Assembly: GCA_036023115.1 (NCBI GenBank)
Contig: JAYKKT010000074.1
Coordinates: forward strand, 12,842,001-12,906,000
From: Brasenia schreberi
Lineage: Eukaryota > Streptophyta > Magnoliopsida > Nymphaeales > Cabombaceae
Direction of reading: 5' to 3'
Length of the DNA: 64,000 nucleotides
Shown here: one piece after another, positions 14,101 to 24,844 of the stretch
How positions within the stretch are numbered: position 1 is the first letter of the stretch
Layout of the letters: each line of letters begins with the position of its first letter
Position numbers and translations under genes: made by a program
The notes under the pieces: model-generated
The model's database searches: none
Told to the model about the DNA's origin: nothing
What the model saw: the letters and a program-made list of their open reading frames with translations, nothing else

Positions 14101-17100
14101 TTTTTTTAAAAGTCAGGGGCAATACTATCTTTTGCAAAGTTACAAAACTGTGAAATTATCTATCAAGGGGAAACCATGTAATTTTATGGGTAAGTATTTC
14201 ATAATTTTCAAAAACTGTCAAAAAATAGTTGTCTTTTCGTCTATAAAGGCAAAAACTGCAAAACTATCTTTTTACTTAAAAATATTTAGACTTTTTTGTA
14301 ATTTCATCTAGTGACGGATTTGAAAAAATATAAAAACGCAAGGGATAGAACAGACTTTTCAATCCACTGCTCGAGACTGTTTTGTAGCCCACGATTTTCT
14401 GAAAAATGTTGGGCGGTTTTTGAACGTTCGAGAAGAGGGACAGAGAGAAAGAGAGAGGAGAGGGCGACGGGGAGAGGGAGAGGGAGAGAGAACTGAAATA
14501 TACAACAGGAGAGGGGGTTCTAGGCCTCGCCACTCTACCTAGGCATTGCCACTCCGCTTTCGAGGCTTTCTACTCCTTCGTGCCTCTCTATTCTTCGGGC
14601 CTCTGTGTTCTTGTGCCGGCTGGCCTCAGCCACTTTTTCCTTTTTGGTGAAAAAAATATACGACGGCCTCACTTTTTTCCTCTTTTTTTATTATTTTACC
14701 TATTTATTTAGGTTCTCAATGAACCAAACCTGGATACCAATGATGGAGTAAAGATGACTGCACTCTAGTTCATTGTCAGGATGCATGTGTTGCAGCAGAA
14801 CGTGGATCGAGTCATTCGATCGGGAGAAAGAAGAAGATGCATAATTTTAATGTTTCTCACATACGACTTTCTCGGGGAAGATTTTATGAATCACCGTCTT
14901 ATGTATTTTATGTATAATATTTATATACAGCTTCATCTTCCGTTACAAGCCGTTTTTTATTTTAATTTTTATAATGTTATTAGTAATCATAACTCCGCCC
15001 ACGTAAGGGATCACCCCAATCCCAAGCCCGGATAAAGGAGGAGGGTTGTGTTAGGCTTCTGACAGCCATCATAAAACTTTATCGAATTTTTATACCATGG
15101 ATTACACAAATTATGAGCATTGCTTTGGGGCGTTCCCACCTAATGACATGCTGCAAAGCCCAAATGTAGTGATAAGTAAGCAAAGGTCACTACATTTTTG
15201 CCCAGATGTAGTGAATAAATTGTAGAGAGGGTTCCCACATAATGGACGGGTGTGGGTAAAGAAGTTAGCCCCGCTACATTATCGCCCGAATCTAGTGAAA
15301 AATTTACGGAGAGGATCTCCGCATTTTTAATATGGACGGATGCGGTGGGCAAGGAAGCTAGTCCTAGATAATAAGATTCGTATTGGTTCTATATAGGAAC
15401 ATTATCCAATAAGCTAATGGAGGTGATAGATACTATGATTCAGACAAATATTCATATTCTATGTGTACAAGAGACAAAGTGGGTTGGAGAAAAAGCAAAG
15501 GAGATAGAGGATAAAGGTTTTAAATTATGATACTTAGGTAAGGAAAAAGCTCGAAATGAAGTTGGTATTATCATGAATAAAGATTTAAATGATAGTGTAG
15601 TAGACATACAACGATATGGTGACCGAATCATGATGTTGAAATTAGTTTTAGGAGCAGAGGTTTTGAATATAGTTTGTGCTTACGCACCCCAAGTAGGACT
15701 AGAAGATAGTATAAAGACAACTTTTTGGGAAGAGTTAGATAAGGTGATTTAAAGGATTCTACAAAGGGAGATGATTTGTTTAGGAGGAGACTTAAATGGA
15801 CATGTTGGTAAAGAGGCACTAGGATATCAAGGTATTCATGAAAACTTTAGTTTTAGGGATATAAACGAGGAAGGTAGGGAGATTTTAAATTTTGCTATGG
15901 CATTTGATCTCTTTATATTCAATACAATCTTCAAAAAAACGAGATGAACATTTAATTACTTATAAGAGTGACTTATCACAAACACAAATTGATACTTTAT
16001 TTGTAGAAAAAAAGATAGAGCGTGTTGTAAAGATTGCAAGGTAATTATAACAGAAAGCTTAACCACCCAACATCGACTTTTAGTTATAGATTTACAAATA
16101 AAAAAAATGGACAAAGAAGAAAAAAGTGCATCGAGCTATTCAAACTAAATGGTAGAACCTCAAAAGCGAGAAAAAAGATATATTTAAACAGAAAGTCCTT
16201 CAAGGAGATGTTTGGAATTATGTTGGTACACCTTATGATATGTGGAACAATATTTACTATACATATTAGGAAAGTGGTGAAAGATGTGTTAGGTGTATCT
16301 AAGGGAGGTGTACCAGCACAAAAAGAACCTTGGTGGTGGAGTGAAGTAGTGCAAAATAAAATCAAGGCAAAGAGGGCATGTTACAAATTACATTATACTA
16401 AGAAAACTAGTGAAACTTTAGAAGCTTATAAGAAAGCAAAAAAAAGAAGCGAAAAAGACCATCTCTAAAGCAAAAGCTAAAATTTGGGAGGATTTATATA
16501 AAAAAACTCAACTCAAAAGAGGGTGAAAAGGATATTTTTAGGATAAATAGGGCTAGAGATAAGAAAACTAAAGATCTTAATTATGTTAGATGCATGAAAG
16601 ACGAGGATGAAAAAATTCTAGTGGAAAATGATGATATAAGAAATAGATGCAAAAATTATTTTTATAAGCTTTTTAATGAAAACAAAGATGTTAGTATTAA
16701 CTTAAGAGAGTTAGCCAAATCAGAAAAGTATATAAACCACAATTTCTACCGACGTATTCAAAAGAAAGTCAAAGAGGCTCTTAAACATATGAATGGTGGT
16801 AAATCGGTGGAACCAGACAATATTCCTATAGAAGTTTGGAAAATCCTAGGAGAAATAGGAATCACTTGGCTCACAAGACTATTTAATGAAATATGGAGAA
16901 ACCAAAAGATGCCCGAAGAATGGAGAGCGAGTACACTTATACCCATATATAAGAACAAGGGAGATATTCAAAATTGTGTGAATTATTGAGGTATCATGTT
17001 AGTGAGCCATACTATGAAATTGTCGGAAAGAATTATCGAACGTAGGTTAAAACAAGTATGGAGTACAACAGAGAACCAATTTGGATTCATGCGAGGCAAA

Positions 17101-20100
17101 TCTAGCATTGAAGTGATTCACCTTTTGAAACGTCTTATGGAACATTTTAGAGCAAAAAAAGAAGACCTTCACATGATATTTATTGATCTAGAAAAAGCTT
17201 ACGATAGGATACCGAGGGAGGTTTTTTTGGAGAACCTTAGAAAAAAAGAGGTAGTCCATTAACATACATTAACCTTATAAGAAACATGTAAAATAGAGCA
17301 AAAACATGTGTGACGACTCCTAAAGGAATGACAGACTTCTTTGAAATTAATATTGAGTTACATCAAGGATCAACTTTAAGTCTATACTTATTTATAATGG
17401 TGATTGATGAGTTAACAAAACATATTCAAGATGAAGTCGGTGTTACCCGTATCGCACCGTATCGTATCGTGTATCATATCATGGGCCACCACGATACAAT
17501 ACACATAGGTAATTATCGCATTGTATCGTGCGATACCGTATCGTACGATGCGGGCGATATACCCAGGAACCCTTATAAAGGGTCCCTTGCCGAACCGAAA
17601 CCTGCGATTTTCGTGAGTTTTTTCTCTCCCTTCGAGTTCTCCAAGCCTCCTATTTGACGTTATTCACCTCCTTGGTGTTCAAGGCTCCAAAACCGTGCTC
17701 TACGGTGTCCGTGCAAGCCTCCTATCTCAGATTTAGGTATATTTTTAGTATTTTTTTTATTTTTTCCTTTTTATTTGTTGTTTTTTTTTCTTTTTTTGAA
17801 TGACAAATATGAAGTTATTAAGTGTGTGAATATGATTTTTATTGCATTCATGAAGTGGGAGACACTCTATTTGAGTGTTATTTGATGATTGGGGATTTAC
17901 GAAGTGCTTTTATTTTCAGGTTTTTTATTGAATTAAAGCACTCAATTGACATGGCAGGAAGGGTTGTTACAGACTCCCATTCTAAGTCTGATGATCCGGC
18001 ATGGCAGTGAGGTACACCAATTGAGGGTTTCAGATTAAAGATCAGCTGTTTATTTTGTGAGAGGTGGTTAGTGGTGGAATTTCACGATTAAAACACCACC
18101 TAGCAGGGACTATGAAATAAGTTGCTCCATGCACAGGCAAAGTTATAAGTTTGTCGGAAGGTATTAAATGACAATGTCTACAGATGATTAAGAGTATATA
18201 AGAAAGGATATAAGAAAAGGATGATTTGGAGATGTTTGAAGAAGATGATGATGCTACTGGATTTGGATTCACTTATAGTTTGGATTGGTAGTAGTAGTTC
18301 ACGAGCACCTCGCAGGGGAAAGAGGGTTCTGAAGACTTTGGAGATGGTAGAAGAGGAAGTTCAAAAAGGAGTAGAGGAAGAGCTTCTTCTAGTATACATT
18401 CATTTTTTCCTCCTACTACTACACCTGGTGCTCAACTTGGAATTCATGTTGCATTGGCTTCAAAACAGTTGCATGATCAGGCAGATCTTGCAGTGGGCAG
18501 ATGATTTTATGATGCATGCATTCCATTCAATGCAGCAAACAGTTTTCATTTTCAAGCAATGACAGATGCAATTGCTAACATCGGTCCAGGATATAAGATA
18601 CCCTCCTATCAGAAGTTGAAAGGAAAGATCTTAGATAAGACCGTGATTGAAGTGCAAGAATATTGTTCGACATTGAGAGAGTCATGGAAGGAGACAGGTT
18701 GCACTATCATGGCGGATGGATGGACGGAAAGATGAGGAAGGACCTTGCTAAACTTTCTTGTATAATGTCCTAAAGGACTTATGTTTTTGAGATCTTTAGA
18801 TATGTCAGAGGAGAGGCACACTGTGGATATTCTACGAGAAGAATTTGATAAGGTTATATAAGAAGTTGGGTTAGGGAATGTAATCCAATTGATTACAGAT
18901 AATGCAGCTAAGTACAAAGCAACTGGGAAGGAGTTAGCTGATATTTAAGCGACTTTCTACTGGACACCATGTGTAACTCATTGTTTAGATCTCATCCTTT
19001 AGGACATTGGTGAGATGGATAAAATAAAAGCAGCAACTGATTGTTGCCAAGATATTACAAAATTAATTTACAACCATGCATTTGTTTTGTGTATGATGAG
19101 GAGATATACAGAAGGTGCAGAGCTTCTTTGAACAACTGCAACTCGGTTTGCAACAAACTTCTTATCTGTATATAGTATTATGAGACAGAATCAAGTATTG
19201 AAGAGAATGTTCTCCTCATATTAGTAACAATAATTTGCAGAGTTGCCTCAGAACAGAAGAAATAGAAAGTTGAATGAGATTGCATAAATAATTTTTAGAA
19301 GTTCATTTTGGAATGCATGTGTCAGATTATTGAAAATTACTTGTCCTTTAGTGATAGTTTTGAGATTGGCTGATAGCTAAGAGAAACCATCTATGGGCTA
19401 CCTTTATGAAGCCATGGACAGGACACAAGAAGCCATCAGAAATAATTTTAATGAAAAAAAGAAAGATTATGTACCCGTGTGGAAAATAATTGATAGTAGA
19501 TAGAATAAACAATTGCATCAGCCTATTCATGAAGCAACATATTATGTAAACCCATCATTCAGGTACTCAGGAACCTTCAAAAGGAACGGTGAGGTTAATC
19601 GAAGAATCATTGATTGTATTGACAGGTTAGTCCCTAATGAGAGCACAGCAGATGCGATACATCGAGAGATGGAGATATATGATAATGCTCTTCACTTGAT
19701 GGGTTTGCCTGTGGCAATTCGCAACCGCACTACGATGCGTCTAGGTAAATTGTTTATTTTCATATTTAAGTTGCATCTTACATTACTGTGGATTATTATG
19801 TCTCTAATGTTTGTATTTTTTTACAGATGTTTGGTGGAACAGGTTTGGAAGTGATTGTCCAAACCTTAGAGATTTTGCAGTCAGAGTCTTAAGCCAAACC
19901 GATAATGTAACAGGTTGTGAAAGAAATTGGAGTGTTTTTTAACACATCCATACAAAGAAGCGCAACAGGTTGGAACATAAAAGACTAAATGATTTAGTTT
20001 TTATTCGTTGTAACATGCACCTTCGTGAAAGGTAATATTGTATTACTATTACTTAAATGTTCAATTCAATAAATTGTTTAACTTTAATTGTTAATATTAT

Positions 20101-23100
20101 TTACTAATTGTTTATCTTTGTTTGTTGTAGGCAAATAAAAAAAGTAAATAGACAAGAAAGCCAATTTGATCCAATAAGTTTGAATAATTTTGATATATTA
20201 GAAGATTGGGTTATAGAAGACAATAAAGAAAATGCTCTCCTACCTGAAGAAGACATTGCATGGATTAATTTGGAAGGAGCGCAACAACAATATCAAGGAG
20301 ATGAAGAATTTGGTTTCCAAGCATAAGGTGTTGCTGATGATGAGGAGGAGGATCTCCAGCAAGGAGAAGATGAAGATTATTTACTTGATGATCCTGATTA
20401 TAATTTGTAAAATGTAAATGTATTTCATTTTTTTGATTCAAAATATGTAAATTTGGATGCAATTGTTCAATGTTGGATGCTCAATCTGTACTAAACTTTG
20501 CATTATATAAATTTAAAGCAATTATCAGATTTTTCTTGATTTTTTTCAGATTTTTACTTCTTTTTCTTTTTTTTACGATACGGACGATACGATATGATAC
20601 GCCCGTATCGTGGATCCCAGCGATACGCGATATAATACGCGTCAGACAACACTGGATGAAGTACCTTCGTGTATGTTATTTGCAAATGGCATTGTGTTAG
20701 TGGAGGAGTCTAAGGAAAAAGTTAATAGAAAATTGGAACTATGGAGCAGTGTTATCTGTATCGCATCGTATCATATGTATCGTATTGTGAGCCACCACGA
20801 TACGATACACCTAAGAGTATCGTAAAACAGAACTTATTGCTCTATATTGAGCGATATGGGCCGTATCACGCGATACGGGCAATACGCTCCAAAAAAATTC
20901 AAATTTTTTTTTAAATTTTTTTTTTTTTTTTTACAGGTTTATGGCCTCTCTTCACTTCTTTCTAAGGCATTCTCCGATATGCTTGTTTGGGATTGCAAGC
21001 AGTGTATGTAACATGTAAATTCGGGTTTATAATTTCATTTATTGAATAAGAATAATTTATGAACAAATAAAAATTGTGACAAAATCATTTCCCTTTCTGT
21101 TGCCAACTTTTATGTATATTTCTACTACCAGTTTCTAATTTCATGAAATCACAAACAATGAAGAACAATTTGGTTGTCTCGGTTCATTAAGTGGGCACTT
21201 CACAACTTCACTATTTTAGGGTTTACCTTACATGACTTCCATTGAGTTGAACCTGATCAACGTGTGTAACGCTTAACTCAGTCTATGAAGTGAGAAATGG
21301 AGCCCAAGCATTAGTTGAAAAGCTAGTCTCCAGTAAGAGAAAAAGGGGATATCATCAAGTAACAATATCTCATCACTAAGGTGTCATAAACTCAATAATC
21401 AAAGAAATGGAGCTCATCATTTTGATTTCCAAGCAGAAGGTGCTGATGATGATGAGCAGGAGGATCTTCAGCAAGGAGAAGATGAAGATTATTTAGTTGA
21501 TGATCCTGATTACAATTTGTAAAATGTAAATGTATTTCATTTTTTTTTATGCAAAATATGTAAATTTGGATGCAATTGTTCAATGTTGAATGTTCAATCT
21601 TTACTAAACTTTGCATTATATGAATTTAAAGCAATTACCTGATTTTTCTTGATTTTTTTTTATTTGTTTTCCAATTTTTATTAATTTTCTTGATTTTTTA
21701 AATATTTTTGTATTATTTTAATATTAAAGTACAATATGGGCGATACGATACGATACACCCGTATCGTGGAGCTCAGCGATACGCGATACGATAAGCGTTA
21801 GACAACACTATTATGGAGAGAAACATTAGAAAGCAAAGACCTCCGACTTAGTAGAACAAAGACAGAATATACAGAAGTTTGATCATTTGGTTACTTCAGA
21901 GGACATAGAAATTAAAAATTTAAAATTGGCACACATTGCATCCCTCAAAAGGAAAGTTTTAAATACCTAGAATCCGTGATAGAAGAGTTGATGGAGATAT
22001 TACGCATAGAATTAATGCTGGTTGGTTAAAATGGAGAGGAGCATCAGGTATTCTTTGTGATAAGAAGATACCATTAAAGTCAGCAATTAGACCAGCCATG
22101 TTTTATGGTTCTGAGTGTTGGGTAGTTAATCATCAACATGTAAAAAAGATGTCGGTGACAGAAATGAAGATGTTGAGATGGATGAGTAGTTATATAAGAA
22201 AAGACCGTATACATGATGAGGTTATTAGAAACAAATTAGGAGTGGCACTAATAGAGGATAAAATGAGAGAATATTGTTTAAGATGGTTTGGACATATAGA
22301 AAGAAGATCAAAAGAAGAACCTGTAAAAAGGTATGAAAACTAAATTTGAAAAGTATTAAAAGAGGTAGAGGACGACCACAAAAGTGTTGGAAAGAAACAA
22401 TAAAGAATGATCTAACTTATTGTGAGTTACCTGCTAATATGCCACATGATAGGGCTATGTGGAAACAAAGAATCCATGTAGCCGACCCCGTCTAGTATGG
22501 AAAAAGGCTTAGTTGTTGCTGTTTGTTTTATTAGTAATGATGTATACATTCTTCTTTTATTGTTTGTTTTATTAGTAATGATGTATACATTCTTCTTTTA
22601 TATAACGCTTTACAGCCGAGAATGACCATTCTTCATTACATATAAAAGGTGCATGAAAAATGGAAAAAACGTTTGCAGGTATGCCAGCACGGGCATGGTA
22701 TAACATAAAACCTATGGAACCAGCAATGTAAGAATTTCGGGAAAAGGTAATCATAAATTCTTCACATGAAGAGAGGCCTTGTGCGTTTAAAATTGAAAAT
22801 CACATGCCTGGTGCTAAGCTACACTGCACTTGATTGTAAAACCAAAAACTATTCGTTACTCATTTAGAGAATGTAAAATCGCCACAATAGTGATGTAAAT
22901 GCGATGAATTTTTCATCCTAAACGTGGACATGCTAACAATTAGCAACTTACGCATTACAATTTTTTTAATCATGTCGCATTGTAGCAAAGCTATAAAAAG
23001 TCGATCTTAGTTGTCACTCTATTATTATCAGTTATTTTCTTCTTTCTTCTGTAAATCGCATTACCATTTTGTCCTTCATTTTGATCGCACAGTCGTTTTA

Positions 23101-23441
23101 ATGGAGAAAATAAACGGATTACCCATTCGAATCAGGCAGTGAATGCAGATTGATAGCAATCAACAAGAGAATAGCATCGGGACACGCAGACGCGACTAAA
23201 CCACATTTGATCGGAATGATTAATGCTTGATGCATTCATCCAATCCACTAAAAAGAAGCAATCAGAACTGAAATGGGTGAAGATTTACGAACTTGTCAGC
23301 GGGGACGAGAATCGGGCCAAATGTGTCTTTTTCCTCTCTGAAAGACGATATCAGCCGAACGCCAATGAATCTATCGGCGCTCCCGCGTAGCAGACGAGAT
23401 GACGTCGAGGAGAGGCGGCGAGAAGCTGAAACCAAAGCCAT
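839..23441 (-). CDS. FUM1: Fumarate hydratase (class II, mitochondrial), 5' part of gene, exons 1-5
   Basis: Fumarase interconverts fumarate and malate in the mitochondrial TCA cycle. Five exons read on the minus strand: 23441-23293, 7951-7834, 2952-2803, 2471-2361 and 922-839. All have GT/AG borders and splice in frame to 204 residues, against about 490-500 for plant FUM1. Exon 1 gives an Arg/Ser-rich presequence, then [19 protein letters not shown]. Later exons carry LWGAQTQRS, the family signature [13 protein letters not shown], and [14 protein letters not shown] with the conserved active-site-region His. Exon 5 begins [11 protein letters not shown]. The ATG at 23441 (MALVSASRR) is chosen over an in-frame ATG at 23459 because its context is better (GCC ATG GC); the upstream one is possible. 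The catalytic loop and C-terminus lie beyond the left edge. Intron 1 is about 15.3 kb and intron 2 about 4.9 kb, both enlarged by transposons. I could not find exon 6 in positions 1-838. Confidence 0.93.
3143..6600 (-). pseudogene. RTE endonuclease/reverse transcriptase pseudogene
   Basis: Broken ORF of the LINE at 3115-6720. Pieces read at 5755-6063 (APE domain, [12 protein letters not shown]), 5050-5457 (linker), 4312-4521 and 4042-4278 (reverse transcriptase), and 3400-3657 (C-terminal region KMLRWMS). A solo LTR interrupts it at 4640-4965. Several stops and frameshifts make it non-functional. Confidence 0.85.
4640..4965 (+). mobile_element. Solo LTR inserted in the RTE LINE
   Basis: A 326-bp segment interrupts the LINE between family-consensus bases. 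It starts TG and ends CA and is flanked by the 5-bp duplication TTATA at 4635-4639 and 4966-4970. Its sequence matches, in reverse complement, the LTR-like region left of the Copia fragment at the right edge of the window (63267 onward). No internal coding region is present, so it is a solo LTR left by LTR-LTR recombination. Confidence 0.82.
7194..7267. repeat. 37-bp tandem duplication in fumarase intron 2
   Basis: Two near-identical 37-bp units, 7194-7230 and 7231-7267, differing at two positions. Non-coding. Confidence 0.8.
8101..8138. repeat. (AT)n(AG)n microsatellite
   Basis: Alternating AT followed by AG dinucleotides in fumarase intron 1, preceded by CA-rich sequence from about 8026. 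Confidence 0.85.
8377..8714 (-). repeat. 3' LTR of the decayed Copia
   Basis: It shares the ordered blocks GATGGAGT, GTTCATTG, GGAAGAAGAT, GGGAAGATTTT, TTTTTTATTTTAATTT and TTTACAGC with the copy at 14741-14990/22605-22640. Confidence 0.62.
8916..11274 (-). pseudogene. Copia integrase-RT-RNase H pseudogene fragments
   Basis: 11274-11005 holds an integrase N-terminal piece ([10 protein letters not shown] ... [11 protein letters not shown] ... FIDDY). Around 9950-10000 is a relic of the RT block LDVK..FLN, and near 9725-9765 is YMDDILL. 9194-8916 holds RNase H ([20 protein letters not shown]), and the sequence just left of it reads LANPLTKG in decayed form. The order suits a minus-strand Copia. 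Many stops. Confidence 0.75.
11372..11423 (-). mobile_element. Orphan 52-bp RTE 5' end
   Basis: These 52 bp match the extreme 5' end of the RTE family, including the hairpin arms ATGTAAGGG and CCCTTGCAT, and stop abruptly. They lie 21 bp beyond the tail of the next RTE copy and have the same orientation. Confidence 0.7.
11445..13612 (-). mobile_element. 5'-truncated RTE LINE inside the decayed Copia
   Basis: It starts at a (TTG)n tail on the left. It ends at 13612, where similarity to the family stops just downstream of the endonuclease domain. It covers the linker, reverse transcriptase and C-terminal region. I found no clear target-site duplication. Confidence 0.88.
11477..13553 (-). pseudogene. 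RTE reverse transcriptase pseudogene, longest readable copy in the window
   Basis: 13553-12651 is open for 300 codons (linker plus the start of [14 protein letters not shown]). A CGA-to-TGA change then breaks NYRGIK. 12638-12324 carries [14 protein letters not shown] and then a deletion with frameshift. 12256-11477 is open for 259 codons from [12 protein letters not shown] (catalytic Asp pair) through the C-terminal region CWKETIKND to the natural stop. The catalytic motifs are present but the frame is broken twice. Confidence 0.88.
13613..14740. other. Non-coding interior of the decayed Copia
   Basis: No reliable ORF. AT-rich to 14270. A purine-rich block follows at 14435-14500 and a pyrimidine/GC-richer block at 14520-14640. 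It occupies the gag/leader position of the minus-strand Copia, but I see no gag motif. Confidence 0.4.
14741..14990 (-). repeat. 5' LTR of the decayed Copia (first part)
   Basis: It matches the left LTR (8377-8714) and is interrupted at 14990 by an RTE. The last LTR bases resume at about 22605-22640. Confidence 0.6.
17438..20654 (+). mobile_element. hAT DNA transposon, copy 1 (3217 bp)
   Basis: Perfect 8-bp target-site duplication GATGAAGT at 17430-17437 and 20655-20662. The ends are inverted: left CGGTGTTACCCG, right (reverse complement) CAGTGTTGTCTG. Both subterminal regions are packed with CGTATCG/CGATACG. The interior holds a decayed BED-hAT transposase gene. Confidence 0.93.
17951..20410 (+). 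pseudogene. hAT transposase pseudogene (copy 1)
   Basis: It begins MAGR at 17951 and aligns throughout with the better copy at 53856-56347. Many stops and frameshifts are present. Where the other copy has stops, this one keeps sense codons (CAG at the BED-finger junction, AAG and GGT further on), so the two were damaged independently. The last exons read at 19513-19743, about 19827 onward, and 20131-20410. Confidence 0.85.
20747..21810 (+). mobile_element. Non-autonomous hAT derivative, copy 3 (1064 bp)
   Basis: Left end CAGTGTTATCTG, right end AGACAACACTA. The flanking 8-bp duplication CTATGGAG (20739-20746) / TTATGGAG (21811-21818) has one mismatch. About 190 bp of the left end and 400 bp of the right end match the family, including the acidic transposase C-terminus and its stop at 21520-21522. 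The roughly 470 bp between them (about 20935-21405) do not. Confidence 0.88.
22520..22601. repeat. 41-bp tandem duplication at the RTE 3' junction
   Basis: Units 22520-22560 and 22561-22601 are identical. The unit includes the RTE duplication site, so this copying followed the RTE insertion. Confidence 0.85.
22641..23292. other. Remainder of fumarase intron 1
   Basis: No gene or mobile element recognised. It ends at the exon 1 donor GTTCGT (minus strand, 23292 downward). Confidence 0.5.
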
Positions 23442-24292
23442 GGCTTCCCTGAGAAGCACGTGGATGAATGAGAGTAATCTGGCAGATGGAAAGAGGAGAC
23501 GAGAAGGCTACCCTCGGCTCTGAAGGTCGAGTTCGATGGAGCGAACGGGTCGACGGAATGGGAGTGAGAAGGAACTTAACCGGCCCTCCTTTGGTTCCAG
23601 TTCCGTCCGTTCTGGGTCTGGTTACCGGTCCGATTATATAATAAAAATAAATAAAACGTGTAAAGGAGGATTTTACAACCGGAAGCCATGTATGATTTGG
23701 AACTGTTGACTTCGAATCGCTTATTTCAGTTATAGTTCCAGATCAGTTTTCTGGAGCGTGGAACCGTAACCAAACTAAGGAGTTCCTTGGTTCAGTTCTG
23801 GTTTCAGGTTCAGTTACCTGTATCTCAGTTCCTTCTGGTTCTTGAGATGGTTTGGATCTTGTTGAAACTGCTGGCCCAGATCCAAAACCGGTCACCTGAC
23901 TGCAGTGACTTGAACGACTCTGTCAGATATGGATTGGATTCTAGCTTTGTTAATCTGTTGATCGACCCAAATAACTCATCGGGTTGTATGATGTAGGTAA
24001 CTACTGCAATTAGGTCTGGAAGGACGAACTAATACTAAAAGCTTCATGAGGATCCGATTTCTTAATGGATTTGGATTGGTAGGTATCCAAACCTAAGAAA
24101 TTGTGGCTGGCCAACTTATGAGCCGCCAATATACCAGTTTGTTGAACATCCGCCAAACCCACACAATCCATTTTAAGTGGGAGTTTCGTGTCCCTTGGTT
24201 TTGGATTGGAGATTGGGCTTACTCCGATCTGTTTGTCGAAATACTAATTTGAGAATGACCAAGAATCATGTTGTCATTAGTATGAGAAAGGC

Positions 24293-24442
24293 TCTATCAT
24301 TTTGTCATTGTCGTTGTTGTTGTTGAGAGGTGGAAGGCGGGTATGCGCGCCCTGGGAGTTGAACTCGTGGTCAGCTTTCACACGAATCGGGAGCCTTACC
24401 TGGCGGTCTATCACCCTGAGTGCACTATGCTGTTTATGAATG
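24293..24442 (-). mobile_element. SINE-like tRNA-derived piece
   Basis: The minus strand reads GAGTTCAACTCCC, a good Pol III B box, downstream of an A-box-like AGACCGCCAGG, and ends in a CAACAACAACAA tail near 24310. Ends and duplications are not clear. Confidence 0.4.
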
Positions 24443-24559
24443 AAGAGATCGTTTGCATGTAGTGTTAAACAAGACAGGCCCAATACATGTATGTGAAACT
24501 CAGCCTTGTGTTCTATGTAAAATTTCTATCTGCTCTTATTTTCGTAAGCTCTCATATTA

Positions 24560-24690
24560 AAACCTCCTTTTCGGGTACAATAGGAAGGTTGAACCCAGAT
24601 GTACTCGTCGAATAATGGACTCATGACCTTCAACTTATGAATCAACCCCCTAGCAAGATGAGAAACAGCTCTCGAGACTCTCAGTAAATA
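24560..24690 (-). mobile_element. SINE-like tRNA-derived piece
   Basis: The minus strand reads TTGCTAGGGGGTTGATTC, then AAGGTCATGAGTCC, an A-box/B-box layout. The same head recurs at about 28795-28860, showing that this is a dispersed repeat. Confidence 0.45.
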
Positions 24691-24720
24691 TTGTCGACAC
24701 CAAAAATATATAGATAAAAG

Positions 24721-24724
<4 letters not shown>

Positions 24725-24774
<50 letters not shown>
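24725..24774. repeat. (AT)n microsatellite
   Basis: About 50 bp of uninterrupted alternating AT downstream of the LBD gene. Confidence 0.95.
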
Positions 24775-24776
<2 letters not shown>

Positions 24777-24844
24777 CTTAAGTCTCCAATGTGGATGACA
24801 AATCTGACCGTTGATAGCAACGAGTTTCATGTATTCTGAAGATC

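Larger units (their letters stand above)
15097..22495 (+). pseudogene. RTE ORF pseudogene, split by hAT insertions
   Basis: APE endonuclease pieces lie at about 15380-15950 ([21 protein letters not shown]). The linker is at 16034-16468, RT at 16594-17434 ([14 protein letters not shown]), the catalytic-loop remnant at 20655-20746 and the C-terminal region at 22098-22343. In the loop the catalytic FADD has become FANG, one more sign of inactivity. Confidence 0.85.
14991..22527 (+). mobile_element. RTE LINE carrying two nested hAT elements
   Basis: The 5' end is at 14991 and the (TTG)-type tail at about 22511-22527. The 14-bp duplication TTATTAGTAATCAT at 14977-14990 recurs at 22528-22541 with one mismatch. 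Removing hAT copies at 17438-20654 and 20747-21810 (and their duplications) rejoins the RT sequence (GATGAAGTACC, then ACTATGGAGAGAAAC). The net RTE length is about 3.24 kb. The ORF, from the ATG at 15097 to the stop at 22495, has many stops and frameshifts. It is antisense to the fumarase gene. Confidence 0.92.
8377..22640 (-). mobile_element. Decayed Copia LTR retrotransposon in fumarase intron 1, carrying nested insertions
   Basis: Minus-strand Copia. The left LTR is 8377-8714 (TG ... CA). The right LTR is 14741-14990 and resumes at about 22605-22640 beyond an inserted RTE. Both LTRs share the same order of blocks. A primer-binding-like TGGTATCC lies just inside the right LTR, and a purine tract (AAGTGAGAGA, minus strand) just inside the left one. 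Flanks TAGAA (8372-8376) and TATAA (22641-22645) look like an eroded 5-bp duplication. Coding relics appear in Copia order: integrase at 11005-11274, RT near 9720-10000 (YMDDI) and RNase H at 8916-9194. RTE copies at 11445 and 14991 interrupt it. Confidence 0.7.
23442..24844. other. Intergenic region between the LBD gene and fumarase
   Basis: It contains the fumarase 5' leader and promoter, with no clear TATA box near the ATG. 23580-23910 is a degenerate GGTTC/GGTT-rich stretch. Two SINE-like pieces and an (AT)n run follow. Confidence 0.5.

Noticed and set aside
14276..14533. Overlapping ORFs rich in Ser/Leu/Pro and in Arg/Glu.
   Set aside because: They come from a purine-rich tract inside the decayed Copia.
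23580..23910. GGTTC-rich stretch, repeated in style at 26540-26760, considered as a promoter element array.
   Set aside because: The copies are too irregular to define a unit or a site; most likely a degenerate simple repeat.
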